A stretch of 64,000 bases of DNA from Quillaja saponaria (Eukaryota > Streptophyta > Magnoliopsida > Fabales > Quillajaceae). Each line of letters begins with the position of its first letter. The stretch's first letter is position 1. This document shows, piece after piece, positions 56,061 to 64,000 of the stretch. The stretch is from contig CM055605.1 of the NCBI GenBank assembly GCA_029379385.1, positions 13,861,001 through 13,925,000 of the forward strand. Direction: 5' to 3'. The notes beneath the pieces were generated by a model. The model searched no databases. It was not told the DNA's origin and saw nothing but the letters and a program-made list of their open reading frames with translations. A program made the position numbers and the translations under genes.

Positions 56061-57560
56061 TTATAATTATGAGATAGTTTCTATATATTTACCAATACGG
56101 TCTGTGAAAATGATGAATATGTTCTCTTATAAAATCATATCATGCTTGATCAAAAATCACAATCGCCATTGGAATGCGAAATGTATATGCCTAGCAAGCG
56201 TAAGATGTCAACCATTAAAAAAAAAAGGATATAACAAATGAGATCACTAAGAGGTAAAAAATATATAGCATTTTATGTATACTGTTTACTTATAAATAAT
56301 TCTCATATGTTCTTTTTGTCACACATTTTCACATTTTCAATCCTTATTGTTTGTTTAGACTTTCAATAAATACTTGAAATATGTAAAGAGTTGAAATACT
56401 TATGTAAAAAAGATCGGCCTAATAGTCAGGTATCTCAATGCAGTAACCACATTCCTGTAAAGTTTACTATGATCATTTTAAATTTATTTTTGAATTTTGT
56501 ACATTTTTTACATAGTTACAGAATGACAATCAAGATCCAAGGGACGTATGGAAGAATGATGTGGTTATCCCTCGAACCATTGTGATGGATGGAAAGGTAG
56601 TATATATAATTTTTTGACAATTTTAGTTATAATACATGCATAGATAATTTTATTTATATTAAAGTAAATTTTTCACTTCACAAGTTCGACAATTCAAGAT
56701 ATTTTAGTTTTGGTTGGAAATTCTCAATCAAAGTTGATTCAAGGCAATAATGGAAAGCAACAACCACTACTTTTGAATGTGATATAACAACTGTAAGTAT
56801 TATTAATAAACTAACTAAAAATATTTAGTTTCATACTGTTATATATATAGTATTGATTATTGTATGCAGGTTGGGATAAACTATCACAAGTATGCATCAC
56901 AAAGGCCTTGGCTTAAACAAAACAGGTAAGAGAAATATGATTGAAAATAATTAAGTTTATTATCATCAAATAATGTTGTTTTAAATGTAACTGAACATAA
57001 ATTCAACATTAGCACAATTGAAGAAAGAGGAATGGAAAAGGTATGTAATAATATGTTGCAATTATATTCATACCTAAGGGTTTACATACAAATCAATAAT
57101 ATTATTTATTTTGTTTAACTTAGGCACAAGAAGATTGCAAAAGAGGAAATTTGTACCTTCCAGGTAAATTAGATAATAATTTATTAGTGTGGATTTATTT
57201 TACATTTAAATCTCATAATATATTAAACACACAATATTTCATCACTCTTATATATTTTTGTAGTTTTTCAAGTGTCAATAGTTTATCAATATAAAGATGT
57301 ATAAGGAACAAAACCTTATAATCACAAGGTAAACTTACTACATTATATAGGATAACATAAATTTCTTATATTATTTTATGGTAACAAATTTTTTATATAT
57401 TTTTTTTGTGGTTATATAGATGCATGGCAGAACATTCAGGACTACAAAATACAGACAAATGCGACAAACTGAATCTCTCATGAAAAAAAAACGATTGCAG
57501 AAAATCAAATACATATTTGGATTTTTTTTTTCTTTTTTTGAAAGAAATTGGAGCATAGTA
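56061..57560 (+). pseudogene. Unidentified gene remnant in eight exon-like blocks downstream of the Helitron
   Basis: Blocks bounded by AG and GT lie at about 56,090-56,253, 56,359-56,429, 56,522-56,596, 56,685-56,792, 56,870-56,925, 57,013-57,040, 57,124-57,163, 57,264-57,328, with a last stretch from 57,420. Inferred introns are 77-105 bp, usual for plants. Reading phase is consistent across every join (for example 56 bp leaves 2 nt and the next block is 1+27 nt; 40 bp leaves 1 nt and the next is 2+63 nt). The product would contain KRKMSTIKKKR, DPRDVWKNDVVIPRTIV, SRYFSFGWKFSIKVD, VGINYHKYASQRPWLKQN and a basic end. Five in-frame stops, all TAA, show decay. I do not recognise the family. It may be a captured host gene or a Helitron accessory gene. 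Confidence 0.45.
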
Positions 57561-57910
57561 TTGTCGAAACATATATGTCTACTGTATTTATTATATTAAG
57601 AAAATCAGTTAACTAGATGACCTTTGTTTCAAAAATGGCCTTTCACCTTCCTTTTATTTTTAGTTTTTATAATCAAAACCTCATATGCTTTTTTTTATAT
57701 ATATTTTAGGAGACAAATATAAATATCTTTTTAAATTATAAGCATCCACAAAAGGTTTTTTGGGAAAAAATGTTAAATTCTTTAATAATACCAGCATCAT
57801 CGTGTGTGCTCAGATGCTTTTTATTTTTAGAGAAAAAATGTTAAATTCTTTAATACTACCTCGCACGTGTTCTCGCACTTGCTTAGAGGCTTTTTTCTTT
57901 TTTAAGAGAA
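57561..57910. repeat. Short direct repeats with GCGC/CACGTG-type motifs
   Basis: TTAAATTCTTTAATA..ACC occurs at about 57,773-57,793 and 57,840-57,860. CAGATGCTTTTT-type units (TTAGAGGCTTTTTTC in one) occur near 57,811, 57,884, 57,945 and 58,073. These look like terminal subrepeats of the adjoining foldback or of the Helitron end. No gene. Confidence 0.4.
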
Positions 57911-58257
57911 ACTAGCATCCTTACATGCGCTTTCACGTGTGCTCAGATGCTTTTCTTTTTAAAGTGAAATGTATAAAATTCTTTCTAGCGCATATTTTCA
58001 TCCCAGTGTATTCTTCTAGGAATATACTCATCTATCAAGATTTATGTTCTTCACACTCGTCCGCGCATGCTCAGATGCTTTTTTCTTTTTTAAGAGAGGA
58101 CGCGCGAGAGTGTGAAGAACATAAATCTTGATAAATGAGTACGTTCCTAGAAGAATACACTGAAACATAAATATGCGCTAGAAAGAATTTTATACATTTC
58201 ACTTTAAAAAGAAAAAAGCATCTGAGCTCACGCAAGAGCGCGTACAAGGATGCTAGT
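57911..58257. mobile_element. Foldback element, 347 bp
   Basis: Inverted arms of about 150 bp (ACTAGCATCC from 57,911; GGATGCTAGT to 58,257) surround a short centre of about 45 bp. Matching inner words include AAAGTGAAATGTATAAAATTC, GTGTATTCTTCTAGGAA and AAGATTTATGTTCTTCACACT. The arms differ at several positions. The strand-folded structure suggests a MITE or foldback transposon. No convincing target duplication is visible. The right edge reads CTAG followed by T, also compatible with a Helitron 3' end. Confidence 0.75.
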
Positions 58258-59510
58258 AAGCAATAAAAGTAAATCAAACTAATGCATGAAAATATAAAAC
58301 AAAACAAATCTATGAAATGAAGGAGTTCTAAAATAGGTTGTAATAATAATATGCTATAAATATGCAAACTAACTAATTTGCACTCAAAACAACAAAGTAA
58401 ACAAATAGGGTGTTGATCTTTGATCTAAACTAAATTAAAATGGCTAAGCAAGCAAGAAAAATAAGATAATTAAATTTTAAATGTAAAAAAATAATTTTTG
58501 GTAGAAACTTGCTAAACTAAGCAAACAACCAAAAATTTGTAAGACTCAATTGCAAAGAAGTTTTCGGCAAGATTCATGAGCTATTAATCATTAAAACAAA
58601 ACAAATATCAATCCGAATATACACATATGCATGCAAATCAACCATGGAAACAAGTCTTTCCTACCTATCCTTACCTCTTTGTTAATTAGGTCAAGCAAAA
58701 TAACTAACACTAATCACATAATAACCCTCATCAAGAGTTATGGATTTAATTACGTGAAAGCATTATGAACTAGATAAGTGCAATTGATTCTAAACAATTA
58801 ACACACAAGTGGTATTAACTTAGCCTAGATCAGATTTTCTAAGTGACACTTAAATAAAATTATATTTAATTCAAGTACTACTTTTACTACTCATGTTAAT
58901 TAACCATGAAAAGACATTAATCAATTAACTAGCATCAGATTACATGTATCAATCTATCATATGTACATCATAACAAACTAAAACACATAATCATTAAGCA
59001 ATTAACTAAGAAAAACATGAATACTTGCATTTGCGTATAACATTAGATTTTCTCTTAAAAACAGATTCTCATAGTAGCTTCATAAGTTAAGGTTACTTTA
59101 CCTTTTGCAATTGAACAAAAACTTCAGCTAGCATCATCATTAATTGAAAAGAAAATATTATATTCATTGTTGAAATTTTGAGAGAGAAGAAGAAGAAAGG
59201 GGCATGTAAAGGTACTTATCAATCAGACCTATAACTCCCCTATTTATAAAGTATAGGGGTAGCAAGGACTCTTAATCAAAAAGGAGTATTTTCCTACTTA
59301 ATAGCTAATTTCTTAATCAGATTTGCACTTACTATTCTATCTAAATTTGAATATTCTTATATGATCTTATGATCTTCTTTCAATCTTAATCCCAAAAAAA
59401 AAAATTCTTGCCATATCATAGTTTTACACAAAACAAGATAAGTAAACTAAAGTAAGACATAAAATACTAAGAATATGGTACTAAAAAGATAGAATAATAT
59501 AAGTGTATCA
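58258..59510 (-). repeat. LTR-E, inverted copy of the G-family LTR, 3'-truncated
   Basis: On the minus strand it starts TGATACACTTATATTATTC at 59,510 and runs to GTTTGATTTACTTTTATTGC at about 58,262. The last 200 bp, as present in LTR-C, are missing, and the foldback element lies there. An inverted TATA box is at about 59,240. No internal gypsy sequence accompanies it. Confidence 0.85.
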
Positions 59511-60330
59511 AGATGGACTTGTTATCTCCCAAACTATTATCCAACTAGCATCGGTGTATCCATCTAATACAGCTGGATATTCATTGTAGAATAATCCTAG
59601 ATTAATGGTTTTCCTCAAGTAACCAAAGATTCTACCAATGACACTCTAATGTTCTACACTTAGATTACTTGTAAATCTACTAAGTTTACACACAGCAAAA
59701 GCAATATCAGGTCTAGTGCAATACATAGCATACATCAATGAACCTATTGCACTAACATACTCAAGTTGTGCTAATGCTCTACCAGGATTCATTTCTAACT
59801 TAAGATTGGAATTAAAAAGTGTAGAAAAGTCTTTAAACTTTAAGTGCTAAAATTTATTTAACATCTTCTCTATATAATGTGATTGGTTTAAATTAAAACT
59901 CCCACTATGCTTTCTCACTTTTATTCCTAAGATAGTACTCACTTCTCCCAAATCTTTCACACAAACAAACTAGTGCACAATAATTATCAGTGAGTTTATA
60001 ATAAATGCATATATCAGCACTATTTTACCTAAACCCAAAAGACAAGATAGTAGAATCAAATTTCTCATGACATTATTTTGGTGCTTATTTAAGTCCATAC
60101 AAAGACTTAACTAATTTACATACTTTCTTTTCATTTCCAGGAAGGGTGAATCCTTCAAGTTGCTCCATGTACTCTTCCTCATTTAAATCACCATTTAAGA
60201 AAGTAGTCTTAACATCTATTTGATGCACATAAAGATGATGAATGGATGCCAATGCCATGAGAATTCTAATGGATGTTATTCTTGCTATCGGTATTAAACT
60301 TTGTTCTAAACACCTACTACCCAATGGGTT
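59511..60330 (-). pseudogene. Ty1/copia reverse transcriptase and RNase H fragment
   Basis: From 60,324 down: ARITSIRILMALASIHHLYVHQIDVKTTFLNGDLNEEEYMEQLEGF, KKVCKLVKSLYGLK, then in shifted frames the block corresponding to the Y-V-D-D region (decayed), SHYIEKMLNK-like, GSLMYAMYCTRPDIAFAVCKLSRFTSNL (about 59,655-59,740) and YTDASWI (about 59,545). This is the copia pol order. LTR-E starts exactly where the copia RNase H stops, so LTR-E probably inserted here. Confidence 0.85.
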
Positions 60331-61076
60331 TTTGACCCTTGGGGTAAATCAACCAAAACTCAAGTATTATTATGTATATTAGAGTCTATCTCATCATTTA
60401 TTAGTGCCAATTTCAGCGTTTCGATGGAAAATTTTAAAAAACATACCTTAAAATCAAAATCAAGAGGCTTAAAACTTTGGGAACTAGTCTAACTTTGTCA
60501 AAAACTGGTCTAAAAAGAGTTAAATCGGGCTGATCAAAGTTACTGAATTGGTTTAGTCAACACTGCTAACGTGATAGAAGTAACGTGGAGTTAACGCGGA
60601 TCCCCGGCAAGTGACCAACGGATATGAGGCAAAATGCTAACGTGACAATGACACGTGGTCGCTGAGGTGTCATTGTTAAAGTGGCGATATTAGTGATGTA
60701 GGCAAGTACTGACGTGTATCGGATTATGTGAAAGTTGAATGATTGACGGGACGACACATTGTCAGTAGGTCTAACATGGAGGATGACATATAATGTTAAC
60801 ATGGCTTGAGGCTACTCTTGGGGCTTGGGGCATGTGGTTGTGCTAGTCATCGCCTGGAAGTCACAAGTTGCGGGTGAGTGCATGTCCTGCCTCCGTTGGA
60901 GGTGGTTTTTGTGGCGTTTGTTTCAACTCATCATAGAGATCCTAATGTTAGTTTTAAATTTTAATTCGGATAAATTTTTTTTAGGGCACGAACTTCGTAG
61001 TAAATTGTATATTTTGAATTTTTTGGTCGATTTAATTTGAAATCAATGGAGTATTTGGCACAAAGATCGAGGTTTA
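60331..61076. other. Unidentified segment, partly GC-richer
   Basis: It lies between the copia pol fragment and the copia PBS, where gag and integrase would be expected, but no gag/IN motif is visible. 60,540-60,900 is clearly GC-richer than its surroundings, with repeated words TAACGTG, GACACGTGG and TGACGTGT. It may be a different small element inserted into the copia copy. Confidence 0.3.
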
Positions 61077-61089
61077 GGCTTTGATACCA
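61077..61089 (-). promoter_or_regulatory. Copia primer-binding site (tRNA-Met type)
   Basis: The minus strand reads TGGTATCAAAGCC, four bases inside the LTR end. The usual copia PBS is TGGTATCAGAGC. Confidence 0.8.
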
Positions 61090-61093
61090 AATT

Positions 61094-61427
61094 TGATGTA
61101 GGGTAAAAAAATGATTTTGGTGAAAAATAGGGAATTAGAGAGAAAATGGAAAGAAGGGAAGAGGAATAGGTAGGGCAACAAGAAATTGAGAGAGTATTAG
61201 ATAAACCTAGGTTTGGAAAAGCTTGCAAACAATACTTAATATTCAATTTTTCAGAGATCCTTAAACAAATGCATCTAAGCCTCTTTACATTGGCATTACA
61301 TAAAACCATAGAACAAAAACAAAAATAACCAAAAAACTAACACATAGTAGTAAAATACTAATAAATAAGGGGAATGATATGTTACTAGAGTTTGTTTTTA
61401 TTTGTTTTAACCTGTTTTTTCCCATCA
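61094..61427 (-). repeat. 5' LTR of the copia element, 334 bp
   Basis: Ends TGATG...CATCA form a perfect 5 bp inverted repeat. On the minus strand the LTR ends in CCCTACATCA next to the PBS. It contains a CTCTCTCAATTTC-rich leader typical of copia LTRs. The matching 3' LTR is not in the window. Confidence 0.7.
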
Positions 61428-61600
61428 CATTTGAGTAAATTAAAAAAAAAATAAATAAATAATGTATTTTGGTAGAAAGCCCTTTGATGGTATTTTTTCT
61501 TGCAAGTTAAACAACATCTTGACTCGCTGTCGCATTACCTTCAGTTTGAATTGTATCTAATGTTAATCTTCTTCATTGTTTTTAGCTTCATTTATTGGAC
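61428..61600. other. Non-coding, nothing recognised
   Basis: AT-rich spacer with an A-run at 61,440-61,462. The start of EPRV segment 4 is somewhere near its right end. Confidence 0.35.
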
Positions 61601-62045
61601 TATTAACTTCTGAGTATTTTCTAGTTAAAATTTAAGATCCATGACACGTGCTTAGACAAGTTGAAATGCATTATCTCAAGAAATCTACTTTTGTATTCCT
61701 AATCCTGAAGGATATTATCGTATATTAGGGGTTCTGGTCTATAAAAACCTTAATGAGTGAGAGGGGAGGATAAGTTTTTTCTTTGGAGTGTTTAGTAAGT
61801 TCTTGAATGTTTTGAGGGTAAAGTTCTTGTAAGATAAGTCTTGAGTGTTTGACAAGCTGAAAAATCTTCAATTCTACACTTGAAAAATTCAAAACTTGTA
61901 CATGTGACTATCTTCCGACTTTAATGTAAGTATCTTTTCTTTGTACTATGTTTCATGTGCAATAAAATACTTTGCTTATTATATCTTTGAGTTTGCTTTT
62001 ATTTATTTGTTTGTGTTTGTTTAAGCGTGCTTCCCCTATTAGTAT
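61601..62045 (+). promoter_or_regulatory. EPRV segment 4: promoter and poly(A) region (variant)
   Basis: TGACACGTGCTTAGACAAG (CACGTG at 61,645-61,650) is followed after about 90 bp by a TATA box TCTATAAAAAC (61,738-61,748) and by AATAAA at 61,961-61,966. The same box spacing occurs in segment 3, but the sequence between is diverged, so this comes from a different viral variant. A degenerate PBS-like TAGTATCTAGTTCTA (62,039-62,053) leads directly into movement-protein sequence; the leader and N-terminal codons are missing. Confidence 0.6.
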
Positions 62046-62682
62046 CTAGTTCTAATAGTTTTTTAAAAAAATAATAAAGAAATTATATTAGTAGAAAATA
62101 TAGAAAAAAAATTACAAAACTGGAATCTACCACAAACTTCCGATAAGCATATTTAGAAAAGGAAGTCTTAGTCTAAAACAAGACTATTTAATCAAAACTA
62201 TGAAAGAGTCAATCCCATTGAAAGAATGACAAGTTACTTTTAAGCTTTTTTCTTCTAAATTAATTGAAGAACATAGAAAGAAGTTTAAGTATCTTCACAT
62301 AAGAATGGTTCAGAATGCGTTAAAACCCTTAACAAGATCTAGACTAAATACTTCAGCCTTAATATGTGTAAGAGATACAAGGCATAATAAATTCTCAGAT
62401 TTATTATTAGGATGTATTCAATCAAGTTTATGTGAAAGTCCTATATTTTTTAGCTACTATCCAAACTTTTCTATCTCCTTAACAGATCAAAACCTAATGA
62501 GTGCTTTAACTTTAAATATACAATCTCATAGTTTTGACATTTTGCCCGGATTAAAAGATATTGTCCTAATATATAGGATCTATTACAAAGTTATGAATAC
62601 CATGACACCTAATGCTAGTATAAAATCTAAGAAAGGTGAAACAACTTTATTTATAACTAATCCAGTTGAACTAATATGGTAG
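62046..62682 (+). pseudogene. EPRV segment 4: movement protein (30K type), N-terminally damaged
   Basis: The first part (62,050-62,300) is frameshifted. The frame 62,305-62,682 is open for 125 codons: ALKPLTRSRLNTSALICVRDTRHNKFSDLLLGCIQSSLCE, PNFSISLTDQNLMSALTL, LPGLKDIVLIYRIYYKVMNTM, ending VELIW. It is the best preserved movement-protein core of the two copies. Family function: cell-to-cell movement via plasmodesmata. Confidence 0.75.
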
Positions 62683-63390
62683 TACTTAAAACGATAAATT
62701 GGGACCAAGTTAAATTACCTGAAACTTGAAAAATAGGTCATGGAGTTCTACTAAAGAAAGTTGAAACAAGAGATTTATAATCGATAATAGAATATACTGA
62801 CGGAGATATAGAAATAGGATTATCATCTAATAGGAAAATTAGGCTAAACCTATGAGAATATTCTAGAAAATTTTCTACCTCTTCTATACCTCCAACAAAA
62901 AATGAAAGGAAAAGGGTTATAGAATGAATTATCAAGTCAAAAGATCAAGTCAGTCACCCACAATATCAAGTAGAGATAACTTCTGAACAAGGGTTAAAGT
63001 CACTCTCTAGAAATACCTCTCCTACTCCTTCATAAATGGGATATAGTGTCTTTATATTTCTTCAAAAGATTCTCTTCATCTTTTTACAAATAAGCATAAA
63101 TGGTTTTATACTACTTTTAGTGAAAAGGAAAGAAATTATTGAATTTCTATGCATAAGCAGTATATGAAATTTTTTTATAAAAAACCTGGATTCTTTAATT
63201 GGCTTGAAAGAGTATTTAGATATCACAAAGAAGAACAACCTGATTTTGATAATCCTCAATTCCTAAATATTTTATAAGTTGCTTACCAAAATTTCTTTAC
63301 AAAAGAAGGAAAACATATTTCCTCAATTCTTCCCCCAGAATCCTCCTTTTCTATTAAAAAATCTAGAGGATAAATTTTGATAAGTTTTTA
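62683..63390 (+). pseudogene. EPRV segment 4: linker region
   Basis: Blocks NWDQVKLPETWKIGHGVLL-like (about 62,700), SNRKIRLNL, KSKDQVSHPQYQVE (about 62,937-62,985), MHKQYMKFFYKKPGFFNWLERVFRYHKE (about 63,150-63,235) and NPQFLNIL match segment 1. Stops are frequent. Confidence 0.65.
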
Positions 63391-64000
63391 CTCTGCTATG
63401 TCGAAAGAAGCATCTATTTCAAGTGCTTTGGTGGAAATATCAAACCAGAATAACTATACAAATTTATTCCGACAATCTTTAAGAAAACAATCTTCTAGGA
63501 TAGAAAATTTTCTTATACAAGAAAAGTCTTCGCAACAAATCTTTTCACAAGTTTCAGGATCCTCCTCAAAAGAAATACTAATAGTAGACCCAATAATGTT
63601 AAAATCTCCTCTTGAAATAAATCTGAAATTTAGAAAAGAGACTAAAGTTAATGATAAAACTTTTGTTAATGAATTAGTATCTAGATTACAAACTTTAAAT
63701 CTGTCTAAAATGAAAAATAATTGTGTTAATATGTGAAGTCAAAATAAATCAAATTCATCTAAAGATTCTTAGCTGCAAATTAATAAACTTCATTGAAATA
63801 AAACAATGCCCACTTCCCATAAAAAATATATTACCCTAGACCCTCACCATTAGATTTTCAATATGAAGATATTGCCATCCAGGATAGGGTACAATTTGAT
63901 AGAAAGTTAATAGTTGAATGAAATATTGATGGTTTGGTAGAATATCAAATTCTTCAAATTGCTAAACACATGCTTATGTCTATGGTAGCATGTAGATCAA
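63391..64000 (+). pseudogene. EPRV segment 4: start of coat region, runs off the window
   Basis: The frame 63,377-63,736 reads SSALVEISNQNNYTNLFRQSLRKQSSRIENFLIQEKSSQQI and KFRKETKVNDKTFVNELVSRLQ, as in segment 3. After a stop it continues NKLHWNKTMP-like and the VQFDRKLIVEWNIDGLVEYQILQI-like block to the window edge. The rest of this copy lies beyond 64,000. Confidence 0.72.

Noticed and set aside
57911..58257. Rho-independent terminator or structured RNA
   Set aside because: The arms are about 150 bp and imperfect, typical of a foldback transposon; no RNA family signature.
58071..58367. Minus-strand frame of 98 codons with a hydrophobic start
   Set aside because: It spans one arm of the foldback and the end of LTR-E; mirrored frame at 57,925-58,131 confirms it is repeat sequence.
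1..64000. CRISPR arrays, operons, phage or bacterial defence genes
   Set aside because: The window is plant nuclear DNA. The only regular repeats are the satellite, LTRs and viral inverted repeat.

Overview
The window is plant nuclear DNA, probably from the repeat-rich (pericentromeric-like) heterochromatin of a eudicot. It is strongly AT-rich. Almost every recognisable coding sequence belongs to a plant transposable element or to an endogenous plant pararetrovirus (EPRV, family Caulimoviridae). I found no intact single-copy host gene and no bacterial-type feature. Every long coding region is broken by stops, frameshifts or deletions. The species cannot be named from the sequence.

Layout. 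1-2.1 kb: AT-rich, little recognisable. 2.16-4.76 kb: a tandem satellite of about 15 monomers with a period near 166 bp. 5.4-7.6 kb: LTR-like non-coding sequence. 7.6-9.1 kb: 3' end of an L1-type LINE (LINE1, minus). 9.1-11.9 kb: EPRV segment 1 (minus; coat-protein-like and movement-protein regions). 11.9-41 kb: a tandem array of one Ty3/gypsy family with Athila-like features, laid out as G0 3' end, LTR-A, G1, LTR-B, G2, LTR-C, in which neighbouring copies share LTRs. LTR-A carries a 3.2 kb RTE-clade LINE with an 18 bp target-site duplication. G2 carries an L1-type LINE (LINE2, 14 bp duplication), and LINE2 is itself interrupted by a 6.8 kb EPRV block made of two head-to-head copies, an inverted repeat with arms over 3.1 kb. 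G2 carries a third LINE copy (LINE3) near its 3' end. 41-46 kb: a truncated LTR of the same family (LTR-D) abutting a minus-strand gypsy element with a different LTR (G3). 46.9-52.6 kb: EPRV segment 3 (minus), the longest contiguous copy. 52.6-55.8 kb: a decayed Helitron Rep/helicase, followed at 56.1-57.6 kb by an unidentified gene remnant in eight exon-like blocks. 57.9-58.3 kb: a foldback element. 58.3-59.5 kb: LTR-E (minus). 59.5-61.4 kb: a broken Ty1/copia element (minus) with a clear LTR and primer-binding site. 61.6-64 kb: EPRV segment 4 (plus), with promoter, movement protein and start of the coat-protein region.

How the parts fit. Insertion order can be read from the interruptions: the gypsy array is oldest, the LINEs came next, and the EPRV block entered LINE2 last. 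The EPRV segments together cover a whole viral genome in the order PBS, leader, movement protein, coat protein with CCHC knuckle, aspartic protease, RT, RNase H, a further downstream ORF of unknown function, promoter and poly(A) region. No single copy is intact. The most unusual features are the EPRV palindrome, the shared-LTR gypsy array and the multi-exon remnant behind the Helitron. Element boundaries without a visible duplication are accurate to roughly 10-50 bp.
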